Of a DNA stretch of 27,705 bases, positions 7,349-14,722 are shown in pieces. This DNA is from Candidatus Bathyarchaeota archaeon (GTDB lineage: Archaea > Thermoproteota > Bathyarchaeia > TCS64). Where the stretch lies: contig QMXQ01000001.1 of assembly GCA_003662205.1 (NCBI GenBank), positions 1-27,705 on the forward strand, written 5' to 3'. How positions within the stretch are numbered: position 1 is the first letter of the stretch; every line of letters starts with the position of its first letter. The notes beneath the pieces were generated by a model. That model ran no database searches and had not been told where the DNA came from. It saw only the letters and a program-made list of their open reading frames with translations. Both the position numbers and the translations under genes were made by a program.

Positions 7349-8158
7349 GTGGTGGCCCCCTTGACGACCCAGATCGGCATACTTGTGGTGGGGAACGAGA
7401 TCCTCGACGGCATAGTGTTGGACACGAACAGCCACTGGATCATAAATCAGCTGAAGGCCCTGAACCTGCACGTGAAGGAGAAGGTGACGGTCAGGGACGA
7501 GGTGCCCGAGATCGCGAAGGCGCTGAGGCGGCTCATCGCCGACGGCTGCACCCTCGTCTTCACCACCGGGGGCTTGGGGCCGACCCACGACGACAAGACC
7601 CTGAGCGGCGTCGCCGAGGCCTTCGGTCTCCCTCTTGAGCTGAACGAGGAGGCGTTGAGTATCGTCACCCGTCAGTACAGGGATCTCCACGAGCGGGGCG
7701 TCATCGAGACGGCTGAGATGACGGAGGCCCGGCGGAAGATGGCCGTGCTGCCCAAGGGCGCCAAGCCCCTTGACAACAGGGTGGGGGGCGCGCCCGGGGT
7801 GCTGCTCGACGTCGAGGGGGCGCAGATCGTCTGCCTCCCGGGCGTCCCGGGGGAGTTGATGTGGATATTCGACAACCAGCTGCTCGCCCTGCTGAAGCAG
7901 AGGGTGGAGGGGGCCTTCGCGGAGAAGATCATCTACCTGCCCCTCAGGGACGAGTCGACCCTCGCCCCCATCATCGACGAGGTGATGAAAGACGTCCCCG
8001 ACGTCTACATCAAGTCGATGGTCAAGCCCTACGGCGAGTCCGGCATCAGGCTCTGGATCTCCGCCAGGGGCAACTCCCAGGCCAAGGTCGAGGAGCGGGT
8101 GAGCCGGGTCGCCAACCTCCTGATACAGCTCTGCGAGGAGCAGCTCCCCAACGGCTAG
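7349..8158 (+). CDS. CinA/MoaB-type domain protein (COG1058, molybdopterin-binding-like)
   Basis: This protein of about 265-269 residues is the N-terminal COG1058 half of CinA, standing alone as usual in archaea. IGILVVGNEILDG opens the MoaB/MogA-like fold, and FTTGGLGPTHDDKT is the diagnostic nucleotide/molybdopterin-binding loop. GGAPGVLLDV and VCLPGVPGELMWIF are also typical. The C-terminal amidase domain of bacterial CinA is absent. In bacteria and some archaea this domain hydrolyses ADP-ribose or related nucleotides, so a role in pyridine-nucleotide repair is plausible but unproven here. The start may be GTG at 7349 or, more likely, TTG at 7361, which has AGGTGGTGG just before it. It lies 30 bases after the OsmC-like gene. 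Confidence 0.88.
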   Translation: MVAPLTTQIGILVVGNEILDGIVLDTNSHWIINQLKALNLHVKEKVTVRDEVPEIAKALRRLIADGCTLVFTTGGLGPTHDDKTLSGVAEAFGLPLELNEEALSIVTRQYRDLHERGVIETAEMTEARRKMAVLPKGAKPLDNRVGGAPGVLLDVEGAQIVCLPGVPGELMWIFDNQLLALLKQRVEGAFAEKIIYLPLRDESTLAPIIDEVMKDVPDVYIKSMVKPYGESGIRLWISARGNSQAKVEERVSRVANLLIQLCEEQLPNG

Positions 8159-8216
8159 CCCCGTTGACGCCGCCTCTCCTCGAAGGGTAAGTGAAATAAA
8201 CGTGTTGAAGGTTAAC

Positions 8217-8222
8217 GTGATC
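8217..8222 (+). promoter_or_regulatory. Strong Shine-Dalgarno sequence of the LarA-like gene
   Basis: GTGATC, an exact complement of the archaeal 16S rRNA tail, lies 7 bases before the ATG at 8230 and fixes that start. Confidence 0.6.
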
Positions 8223-8229
8223 GATCATT

Positions 8230-9468
8230 ATGGTCGAGTGCTGGCTGCCCTACGGGCGGACTGAGGTCCACCTCAGCATCCCCCTCCGAGACCTCCTCGG
8301 GGTGGCGGAGCCCGACCTCGGGCAGCCGGCGCCGAACCCGCACGAGGTGATCAGGGAGGCCCTGCTGAACCCCAGAGGCGCGAGCCCCCTCGGCGACCTC
8401 GTGAAGCCCGGCGTCTCCATCGCCGTCGCCATCGATGGGATCATCACCCCCTACCTGGCGGCTGCCGCCGCATCGTCCATCGTGAAGGAGCTCAGCCTCG
8501 CCGGCGCGTCCAAGGATGACGTCGTCATCGTGGTCGGGAACGGATGCCGGGAGCAGAGCGCCCCGGAGCTGCTGGAGGCGCTCAGGGGCGACAAGACCCT
8601 GAAGGGCGTGAGGGTGGCCGAACACACGCGCGGCTCCGTGAACCTCGTCAATCTGGGAGCCACCTCGAGGAAAACCGAGGTCGAGATCGACGGCCACTTC
8701 GCCGGCGCCGATGTCCGCATCGTCGTCGGAGAGGTGGTCCTCGACGCCTTTGCGGGGTTCAGGGGCGCCCCCAGCACCGTCCTGCCCGCCCTCTCCGGGA
8801 TGAGGACCATAGAGATGAACCGGCGCCACGCCTTCGAGAAGAACGCCGCCCCCGGCGTCATCGAGGGGAACCCGGTTCTGGCTGACGTGCTGGAGTCGGC
8901 GCGCCTAGCAGGCGTCGACCTCGCGGTCAACCTCGTCGAGAACCCCCAGGGGCGGCTCCTGGGGGCTTACGCCGGCGGACTGGATGAAGCGTGGAGACAG
9001 GCGGTCTCCGAGCTGGGCGACTCCTTCAGGGTGAAGGCTGAGGCGAACGCCGACATCGTCGTCGTCAGCGCCGGCGGCATCAAGTTCGACTTCGACCTCT
9101 ACCACGGGGTCTGGGCCCTCCAGGGCGCGTCCCGGATCGCCAAGAAGGGGGCCACCATCATCCTCCTCGCCGAGTGCTCCGAGGGGCTGGGCGCCGACGG
9201 CCTCACGAAGCTCTCCCACATCGACAGGCTCAGCGAGCTGAGGAGGCGGTTCATGCTGGGCGGGGAGGCCGTCCACCTCATCAAGGCGACCCTCCGGAGG
9301 AACGAGGTCGTCCTGGTCTCGGCCCTGCCCACCTACCTCGCGGAGCCCCTCGGCTTCTCCATCGCGAGGACGGCTAACGACGCCCTGAAATCCGTTGTCA
9401 AGAGGCGGCGCGGCAGGCGCACCGTGGTGGTGACGCACGGCTGCTCGACCCTGCCGTTTGTCGCCTAG
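8230..9468 (+). CDS. LarA-like (DUF2088) protein lacking canonical nickel-racemase residues
   Basis: This 412-residue protein follows the lactate racemase LarA layout. It has an N-terminal DUF2088 domain, the segment FAGFRGAPSTVLPALSG (matching HYFAGFSGGRKSVxPG in LarA), then NRRHAFEKNAAPGVIEGNPV, and a C-terminal domain with VVVSAGG and FDLYHGVWALQGA. Known LarA enzymes hold a nickel-pincer nucleotide covalently on Lys184 and use His108 and His174 as acid/base. By my alignment these become T183, C106 (NGCREQ instead of GTHR) and D172, and the Arg of the TRP motif is missing. His200, the nickel ligand, is kept in NRRH. It is therefore unlikely to be a lactate racemase. No larB, larC or larE is near. 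Its end overlaps the convergent protease gene by four bases. Confidence 0.85.
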   Translation: MVECWLPYGRTEVHLSIPLRDLLGVAEPDLGQPAPNPHEVIREALLNPRGASPLGDLVKPGVSIAVAIDGIITPYLAAAAASSIVKELSLAGASKDDVVIVVGNGCREQSAPELLEALRGDKTLKGVRVAEHTRGSVNLVNLGATSRKTEVEIDGHFAGADVRIVVGEVVLDAFAGFRGAPSTVLPALSGMRTIEMNRRHAFEKNAAPGVIEGNPVLADVLESARLAGVDLAVNLVENPQGRLLGAYAGGLDEAWRQAVSELGDSFRVKAEANADIVVVSAGGIKFDFDLYHGVWALQGASRIAKKGATIILLAECSEGLGADGLTKLSHIDRLSELRRRFMLGGEAVHLIKATLRRNEVVLVSALPTYLAEPLGFSIARTANDALKSVVKRRRGRRTVVVTHGCSTLPFVA

Positions 9469-10631
9469 AACGGGAAGAGGGCGACGAGGGTCAGGACGAT
9501 CATCGCTAGGTAGACCAGGACGAGGAGCTTCCTGGAGGGGCTGAGGGGTGAGATGTCGTCCAGGGGCGCGCCCGTCTCGCCGCCGGTGCGCATCATGAAG
9601 AACGCGAGCATGATGGCCATGATGAAGTAGCCGGAGAGGAGCATGAGGACGATGCCGGCCACGGACATGATCTTGTGGTTCGCCTCGCCCAGCAGCGCCC
9701 GGCTGATGTGGCCGCCGTCCAGCTGCCACGAGGGTATGAGGTTGATGAAGGTGACGATGCAGCCGACCCAGGCGGCGAAGCCGACGGGATGGAGCAGAAG
9801 GGTCATCCCCTCCGGGGTCGGCTTCAGCACCGAGGCGAGGGCGTCGATGAGGAGGGGGAAGGAGATCGACTGAAACCGGACCTCGGGGAACAGGGCCATC
9901 CAGGCCACCACCTCCTCGGCGGGGACGACGAAGGAGAGCTTTAGCCCTATGATCGTCACTAAAACGGTGATGGCGAATCCGACGAGGGGGCCGCTTATGC
10001 CGAGGTCGAAGAGGGCGTCCCGGTTCGTCGGCGGCTCTTTCTGTGTGATGACTGCGCCGAAGGTTCCGCCCATCCCCGGGGGCGCCGGGATGAAGTAGGG
10101 CATGGATGCCTCTATCCCCTCGATGTGAGCCACCACCTTGTGGCCGAGCTCATGGAGCCCGAAGACCCCGAGGATGGCGAGGGTGAACATGAGGGCGTTG
10201 ACGAAGACCGGCGTCCCCGGCATCAGCACGCGCGTGAAGATGGGGTTGTTGCTCCTCAGGAAGCCGTCGAGGAAGACGGTCCCCGCGGTCGCGGCGAAGA
10301 GGAGCACATTCCGCGTATACCGCTGAGGGCTAGGGGGCGGCCTCCGGGTGACCGAGATGTAGTAGCGGTCGATGACCCGTCTCAGCCTCGGGAGGTAGCC
10401 GAGGGGCCGCAGCTCCAGCACGAGCTTTTTGAAGCTGTTCTTCAACAGCTGCCTCTGGTCTCCCACACCCCGGGGCGAGACGATGTACGTCGGCGTGTCC
10501 ATGTCGAAGTACCTGTCCTCGACGTGGAACAGCCCCTCGACGGCGTCCTCAACGGCTGGGTCGAATATGCGGTAGGCGGTCAAAAAGCCCCTTTCAGCCT
10601 CCGGGTCCTCCTGGACTCTATTCTTAAACAC
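9465..10631 (-). CDS. Site-2 protease family (M50) membrane metalloprotease
   Basis: This is a 388-residue intramembrane zinc protease. Residues 1-105 are a soluble, probably cytosolic, region. Several membrane segments follow. The first catalytic motif H160-E-L-G-H164 sits in GVFGLHELGHKVVAH, and the third zinc ligand D305 in NLIPSWQLDGGHISRAL. Members cut transmembrane segments of regulators or clear remnant signal peptides. The N-terminal region (YIVSPRGVGDQRQLLKNSF and ELRPLGYLPRLRR) matches the archaeal subtype with a cytosolic extension. The start is GTG. The gene is divergent from the RimI-like gene across a palindromic TATA element at 10675-10683. The C-terminus overlaps the convergent LarA-like stop. 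Confidence 0.92.
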   Translation of the reverse strand: MFKNRVQEDPEAERGFLTAYRIFDPAVEDAVEGLFHVEDRYFDMDTPTYIVSPRGVGDQRQLLKNSFKKLVLELRPLGYLPRLRRVIDRYYISVTRRPPPSPQRYTRNVLLFAATAGTVFLDGFLRSNNPIFTRVLMPGTPVFVNALMFTLAILGVFGLHELGHKVVAHIEGIEASMPYFIPAPPGMGGTFGAVITQKEPPTNRDALFDLGISGPLVGFAITVLVTIIGLKLSFVVPAEEVVAWMALFPEVRFQSISFPLLIDALASVLKPTPEGMTLLLHPVGFAAWVGCIVTFINLIPSWQLDGGHISRALLGEANHKIMSVAGIVLMLLSGYFIMAIMLAFFMMRTGGETGAPLDDISPLSPSRKLLVLVYLAMIVLTLVALFPF

Positions 10632-10674
10632 GTCGGAAGGCTAAAAACCTACCTGAGGAGACGCGCGAACGCAG

Positions 10675-10683
10675 TATTTAAAT
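10675..10683. promoter_or_regulatory. Palindromic TATA element shared by divergent genes
   Basis: TATTTAAAT contains the perfect 8-base palindrome ATTTAAAT. It lies 33-41 bases before the RimI-like TTG at 10716 and 44-52 bases before the site-2 protease GTG at 10631. No second TATA-like box is seen in this gap, so it may serve both directions. Confidence 0.5.
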
Positions 10684-10715
10684 CCCCGATGGAGAGACGT
10701 TAAGGGCGTTAAGGA

Positions 10716-11210
10716 TTGGGCTCCGAGGGTTTCAGGATCAGGGGGTTCAGGTCCGACGATCTGAACCGGGTGATGACGATAAACTTCGAGTGTCTGCCCG
10801 AGAACTACAGCTCCTACTTCTACCGTGACCTGTACCGGCGGTTCCCGAAGACGTTTCTCGTGGCGGAGGTGGACGGCGACGTCCAGGGCTACATCATGTG
10901 CCGTATCGAGCGCGGCCTCTCGAAGCTCCACAGCTTCCGGCCCACCCGCCTGTGCCATGTGGTCTCCATCGCCGTGAGGGAGCCGTACCGGCGGCGGGGC
11001 ATCGCCTCGGCCCTCCTGAGGGAGGCGATGAGGAACGGCAGCGCCGAGTACCGGGCGACGGAGTGCTTCCTCGAGGTGCGGGTGAGCAACGAGCCGGCCA
11101 TCAGGCTCTACGAGAAGCTCGGGTTCTCGAAGGTGAGGCGGAGCCCCGGCTACTACATGGACGGGGAGGACGCGTGGGTGATGGCCGTCCCCATCGTCGA
11201 GAAGGCGTGA
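10716..11210 (+). CDS. RimI/Ard1-like N-terminal acetyltransferase (GNAT)
   Basis: This 164-residue GNAT protein resembles archaeal Ard1/RimI enzymes, which acetylate protein N-termini with acetyl-CoA. The C-terminal half is diagnostic: HVVSIAVREPYRRRGIASALL holds the acetyl-CoA loop R92-R-R-G95-I-A97. It continues with CFLEVRVSNEPAIRLYEKLGF, and ends GYYMDGEDAWVMAVP, the usual YY.DGeDA.vM of RimI/Ard1. The acceptor-binding segment ENYSSYFYRDLYRRFPKTFLVAE is also typical. The start is TTG at 10716; no in-frame ATG or GTG lies between it and the likely transcription start. It is transcribed away from the site-2 protease from the shared TATA element. Confidence 0.92.
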   Translation: MGSEGFRIRGFRSDDLNRVMTINFECLPENYSSYFYRDLYRRFPKTFLVAEVDGDVQGYIMCRIERGLSKLHSFRPTRLCHVVSIAVREPYRRRGIASALLREAMRNGSAEYRATECFLEVRVSNEPAIRLYEKLGFSKVRRSPGYYMDGEDAWVMAVPIVEKA

Positions 11211-11278
11211 AATCGGTCTCCGACCGGGGAACAAGTATTTAGGAGAGAGCATGCTTCAGTTTTTAGTGAGGGGCGTCC

Positions 11279-11434
11279 TTGAACTCGGTGACGCTGATGA
11301 CCCTGGGTATCTTCGTCTTCTCGCTGGCCGTATTCTATGTTTTCGCCCGCTTCACGGCCAAGCTGATAAGGCAGCACCGCGACATCTATGGCCTCCTCTA
11401 CGCCTTGGAGGAAGAGGAGAAGAAGCGACGGTAG
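11279..11434 (+). CDS. Small single-pass membrane protein, 51 residues
   Basis: This short reading frame encodes one clean hydrophobic helix (TLMTLGIFVFSLAVFYVFARF) followed by a basic/acidic tail ending EEEEKKRR. The start is TTG with GAGGGG about 6 bases before it; an in-frame TGA lies just upstream. An AGTATTTA element at about 11234-11241 could be the TATA box. The composition looks coding and fits a small membrane protein with a cytosolic C-terminus. A competing frame beginning with ATG at 11251 has AGGAGA before it, but encodes an Arg/Gly-rich protein that looks like an out-of-frame read. I recognise no family. Confidence 0.55.
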   Translation: MNSVTLMTLGIFVFSLAVFYVFARFTAKLIRQHRDIYGLLYALEEEEKKRR

Positions 11435-11572
11435 CGCTTCGCGGTATCTATTCAGGTCTGAGATGTGATCCTGAGTCATCCGCCTTGTCACGCCGTCTTC
11501 AGACGGTTCTCGGCGCGCTGGGTGAGCGTCCCTATGCCGCTGTGGGGGCTGGTTTTGGTCTCTTGACAATAG

Positions 11573-11580
11573 ATATTTAC
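11573..11580 (+). promoter_or_regulatory. TATA-like box for the YkgJ-type gene
   Basis: ATATTTAC lies 30-37 bases before the ATG at 11610, so the transcript should start only a few bases before it. Confidence 0.45.
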
Positions 11581-11609
11581 GCCTCGGCTCTCTATGGGTT
11601 TGGAGGGTC

Positions 11610-12113
11610 ATGGGGGACGCGAGTCTCATCCCTTGGAGCGAGGTTCACTCTTGGGCGTGCACGGCGTGCGGCCGCTGCTGCGTAGGCTACAGGGTCCCCC
11701 TCAAGATGGACGAGTACGTGCGCGTCGCCAGGCGGTACGGCCACGGCGTCGTCGAGTTCGGCCTCGGGAAGGTCTACCTCAAGCACGGCGTCGGCGACCG
11801 GTGCATCTTCCAGCACCCCTCCCAGGGGCGATGGGTGTGCGCGCTCCAGGCGATCAAACCCCTCGCCTGCAAGCTCTTCCCCTTCCGCGTCTACTCCCAG
11901 CCCGTCTACAAACGGGGCGACGGGAGCGAGTACCGGTTCCGCGGCAGAACCTTCTACGTCTACCTCGATCCCAACTGCCCTGGCATCGTGCCCGGGAGGC
12001 CGGGCGAGCGGTTCCTGAACCAGACGCTGCCGGAGATCGTGGAGATCGGCATGGGCCTAAGGTGGAAGCAGAAGTATACCACGTCGAAGTATATCTCGTG
12101 GACGCCGCCGTGA
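11610..12113 (+). CDS. YkgJ-type cysteine cluster protein (CxxCxxCC)
   Basis: This 167-residue protein carries the defining C17-x2-C20-x2-C23-C24 motif in WACTACGRCCVGY. Further cysteines follow in GDRCIFQ, WVCALQAIKPLACKLFPF and DPNCPG, the standard pattern of the family (UPF0153/PF03692). These cysteines are thought to bind an iron-sulfur cluster or zinc. The biochemical role is unknown in general. The start ATG has GGAGGG just before it and is the only start in frame after an upstream TAG at 11571. It stands alone, between the small membrane protein and the TIM-barrel-like gene, each with its own TATA-like box. Confidence 0.9.
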   Translation: MGDASLIPWSEVHSWACTACGRCCVGYRVPLKMDEYVRVARRYGHGVVEFGLGKVYLKHGVGDRCIFQHPSQGRWVCALQAIKPLACKLFPFRVYSQPVYKRGDGSEYRFRGRTFYVYLDPNCPGIVPGRPGERFLNQTLPEIVEIGMGLRWKQKYTTSKYISWTPP

Positions 12114-12167
12114 AAAAAGGCTGCCGAGCCGCTTCTGGCGTGTGGTATCCGACGCCCCTCTGGGAAG

Positions 12168-12178
12168 ATTTATTTAAC
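12168..12178 (+). promoter_or_regulatory. Strong TATA box for the membrane-anchored TIM-barrel-like gene
   Basis: ATTTATTTAAC is centred about 26 bases before the ATG at 12199. This predicts transcription starting at or within a base or two of the ATG, a leaderless message. Confidence 0.6.
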
Positions 12179-12198
12179 CATCCTGTTCACCAAAACTC

Positions 12199-13329
12199 AT
12201 GGGGGCGTCGAAGGCTAACCTTGTTCTCATTTCGGTGATCGTCATCGTCCTTGTGGCGGGCGCCTTTTTCCTCTATGATGCCTTCTATCTCTCCCGGAGT
12301 GAGGAGGCGCCTTCATCGCCTCCCTCAGCTGGCGAAGGTGAGGAAACAGAAGAGGAGGAACCCTCGCCGCCACAGAGTGCTATCATCATCAAGCCGCCGA
12401 ACACAACTATCACGAAGTACAAGGGGTTGTGGCTGCCCTTTTTAGAGGAGGTGAGGGCCTCTTTGGGTGACCTCGATAACATAAAGCTGGACGGTGTAAA
12501 CATAGTTGCAATTGGAGTGAAGATATGTGTGGATGGGAATGTCACCGAATGCGAGAGCGAGGATGAAATTAAGGATGCGATAAGCGAGTTCCACAAGCAT
12601 GGCCTCAAAACGTTTCTACTTTTGAACCCCGCCCACCCCGATTTCGGCGTGGATCCCTATTCAACCGAGGCGACGGGGAAGCCCCTGCTGGACAAGCTCA
12701 CGCCCCTGGTGTTGAAGTGGGCGGAAATCTCTGAGGAGTATGGTGTCGAGGTCTTCGCCCCTGTGAACGAGCCCCAGCTGCTGTCTTACCAGGATGCGGA
12801 CGCCGTCTCTGATTGGGCTCAGGAGCTCCTGCCGAAGCTGAGGAAGGTATATCATGGAAAGGTGGCTTTCAGGGTCCACAAAGACCCTGAGGGTTTCGCG
12901 GTCTATAATCTGACGGGGTACGACCTTCTGGTTTTCTCCGGCATGGCGTGCACGAAGGACATCGAGGAGCATCCTGAGTGGATAGCCCGGCTGATCAACG
13001 AGACGCTCTCTGGCTTGAGGGCGTCTTATCCGGGTTGTAGCTATGTTCTCTTTGACATGGGCGCCTTCACGGGTCCTGACCACTACTGGTGGGAGCCCAT
13101 CGCGCCGGCGAACATGCCGGATTTTATGCCCGAGCTGCCCCCGGATTTCTTCACGGTTTCCAACGAGTCTCAGGCAGAGTTTTACGATCTCTTCTTCAAC
13201 CTGACGTGGAACGATGTCGAGGGCTTCTTCCTCCCCGTTTATAGGGGGTGGGGGTATAGGGGTAAGCCCGCCGAGCAGGTCATCAGGGAGTGGTTCCATG
13301 CCGAAGCTGATGTCAGCGAGGGAAAATGA
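12199..13329 (+). CDS. Membrane-anchored, probably extracellular TIM-barrel protein, glycoside hydrolase-like
   Basis: This 376-residue protein begins with an uncleaved signal anchor (NLVLISVIVIVLVAGAFFLY, residues 7-26). An acidic, Pro/Ser-rich linker to about residue 60 follows, and then a folded domain. That domain reads like a beta/alpha barrel of the clan GH-A type: VNIVAIGVKI, KTFLLLNPAH, and VEVFAPVNEPQLL with N190-E191-P192 at the place of the general acid. At the expected seventh strand the sequence is YVLFDMGAF, with Asp and not the usual Glu nucleophile, so glycosidase activity is uncertain. At least five N-x-S/T sequons suit an outside, glycosylated location. I cannot name the exact family. 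Third-position GC is lower than in the neighbours, which may mean a different history. Confidence 0.7.
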   Translation: MGASKANLVLISVIVIVLVAGAFFLYDAFYLSRSEEAPSSPPSAGEGEETEEEEPSPPQSAIIIKPPNTTITKYKGLWLPFLEEVRASLGDLDNIKLDGVNIVAIGVKICVDGNVTECESEDEIKDAISEFHKHGLKTFLLLNPAHPDFGVDPYSTEATGKPLLDKLTPLVLKWAEISEEYGVEVFAPVNEPQLLSYQDADAVSDWAQELLPKLRKVYHGKVAFRVHKDPEGFAVYNLTGYDLLVFSGMACTKDIEEHPEWIARLINETLSGLRASYPGCSYVLFDMGAFTGPDHYWWEPIAPANMPDFMPELPPDFFTVSNESQAEFYDLFFNLTWNDVEGFFLPVYRGWGYRGKPAEQVIREWFHAEADVSEGK

Positions 13330-13371
13330 GGGCGGGGATCGGGAAAGCTGGGCGTCTTGAAACTCGGGAAG

Positions 13372-13381
13372 TTTCTTAAAC
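13372..13381 (+). promoter_or_regulatory. TATA-like box for the AstE/aspartoacylase-type gene
   Basis: TTTCTTAAAC lies 33-42 bases before the ATG at 13414. A GGTG ribosome site follows at 13405-13408. Both favour the ATG at 13414 over an upstream TTG at 13357. Confidence 0.45.
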
Positions 13382-13413
13382 TCCCGCATCCGAGAGAACT
13401 AACCGGTGTTCAT

Positions 13414-14436
13414 ATGGGTGAAATCGTCACGGTCGGCGGCTGCAGAGTTGAAGCTGAGGCGCGCGCCTGCGGGTACCTTACTCTCCCCGACTTCTTTGCC
13501 GACGGCCAGTCGGTTGAGATACCGTTCCTCGTTGTTAACGGGGCGAGGCCGGGTCCCCGCCTATACGTGCAGGTGGCCCAGCACGGCTCAGAGGTTCAGG
13601 GCCTGGAGGCCGTCAGGCGCCTGCTGGAGGAGATCGACGAGAAGGAGATGGCCGGCGCCCTCATCTACTGTCTGCCGAATCCCCTCGCCTTCCGGGAGCG
13701 CGTCCGCGCGACCATGTTCGACCCGAGGCCCGGCGGCATGAACCGGGTCTGGCCCGGCGACCCGGCGGGCTCCCCGACGGAGCGCATGGCGTACGCCGTC
13801 TGGACGGAGCTGGTGAAGGGGGCGGACGCCGTCGTTGACCTCCACACGGGGAACCGGCATGCCCCGGTCTGGGTCTTCTACGAGGCTCACGGCGTCTCTG
13901 AGAAGGCGTCGAGGGAGACCGCGGAGCGGTCGGAGGAGATGGCCCGTCTCTTCGGGGCGCCGCTCCTCTACGTGGAGACGGAGCCCTACGGCGGGCGGAA
14001 GACCTTGAGGGCGTGCTGCGTCGATGAGGGGATACCCGCCATCGTACCCGAGCTCGGCGGCGCGGGCTACTTCGACGAGGAGATCGTGGGGCTGGTGGTC
14101 CGCGGGCTCAGGAACATCATGATCGACATGGGCATGATCGACGGCGAGGTCGAGCTGCCTGAGAGGCAGACGGTGCTGAAGTGGACCGCCGACCCCAAGG
14201 CGGCGGGGGTCTTCGCGAACAAGGGCGGCGTCTTCCTCCCCAGCGTCAGGCTCGGCGACATCGTCCGGGAGGGCGAGGAGGTCGGCGTCATCTACAGCCC
14301 CCGCACCTTCCAGGTGGTGGAGAGGCTCGTGGCGCCCCAGGACGGCTACGTCTTCAGCGTGCGCGAGAACCCCGTGGTGAACGCCGGCGACAGGGTCCTG
14401 GCCGTGCCCGAGATCATGAGGGTCCTGGAAAACTAG
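13414..14436 (+). CDS. Succinylglutamate desuccinylase/aspartoacylase family zinc hydrolase
   Basis: This M14-like zinc enzyme has 340 residues from the chosen start. The zinc ligands are H57 and E60 in VAQHGSEVQG and H144 in VVDLHTG. E213 in VPELGGAGYF is the likely catalytic Glu. RVWPGDPAGSPTERMA matches the family's NRxFPG...tee element. A C-terminal beta domain (residues about 250-340) resembles the barrel-sandwich part of AstE/AspA relatives. Family members remove acyl groups from amino acids or related amides; the substrate cannot be told. I chose ATG 13414 because it has a GGTG ribosome site and sits the right distance after a TATA-like box. It is convergent with the ubiquitin-like gene. 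Confidence 0.88.
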   Translation: MGEIVTVGGCRVEAEARACGYLTLPDFFADGQSVEIPFLVVNGARPGPRLYVQVAQHGSEVQGLEAVRRLLEEIDEKEMAGALIYCLPNPLAFRERVRATMFDPRPGGMNRVWPGDPAGSPTERMAYAVWTELVKGADAVVDLHTGNRHAPVWVFYEAHGVSEKASRETAERSEEMARLFGAPLLYVETEPYGGRKTLRACCVDEGIPAIVPELGGAGYFDEEIVGLVVRGLRNIMIDMGMIDGEVELPERQTVLKWTADPKAAGVFANKGGVFLPSVRLGDIVREGEEVGVIYSPRTFQVVERLVAPQDGYVFSVRENPVVNAGDRVLAVPEIMRVLEN

Positions 14437-14450
14437 GGCGAGCCGTGGCT

Positions 14451-14651
14451 TCATCCCCCTTTTATGATGGGGAATATGACCACCCTGTCGCCGGGCTTCA
14501 GCTTGGCGGAGGGCCACAGGCGCCTGTTGTTCACGAGGACGCCTATCGCCCTCATGTCGTAGGCGTAGAGATAGTCCTCGCCGAAGCCCTTTATGAACTC
14601 CCTCAGGGTGGTCGGCTCCTCGACGTGCTTGACCGTCAGATTCGGGTACAT
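14451..14651 (-). CDS. Ubiquitin-like MoaD/ThiS-family protein ending in Gly-Gly
   Basis: This 66-residue protein has the beta-grasp pattern of MoaD/ThiS. The final LKPGDRVVIFPIIKGG is typical, with a terminal diglycine. In this family the C-terminal Gly is adenylated by an E1-like enzyme and then becomes a thiocarboxylate (sulfur carrier for molybdopterin or thiamin) or is joined to lysines (archaeal SAMPs). The internal segment AIGVLVNNRRLWPSAKLK matches the ThiS strand before the loop. The start is ATG with no better upstream choice. No E1-like gene, moaE or thiamin gene is in the window, so sulfur carrier and protein modifier cannot be separated. Confidence 0.85.
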   Translation of the reverse strand: MYPNLTVKHVEEPTTLREFIKGFGEDYLYAYDMRAIGVLVNNRRLWPSAKLKPGDRVVIFPIIKGG

Positions 14652-14722
14652 CCATGGATCAATCTCCGGCTGGAGACTTATGGATTTCGAAACCCGGCTC
14701 GATGTCGATTAGAGTCATCTAG

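Noticed and set aside
11251..11685. A 144-codon frame with ATG and AGGAGA before it
   Set aside because: The protein looks like an out-of-frame read, overlaps the start of the YkgJ-type gene and ends in Arg/Ala repeats. The 51-codon frame inside has a clean membrane helix. The good ribosome site leaves a little doubt.
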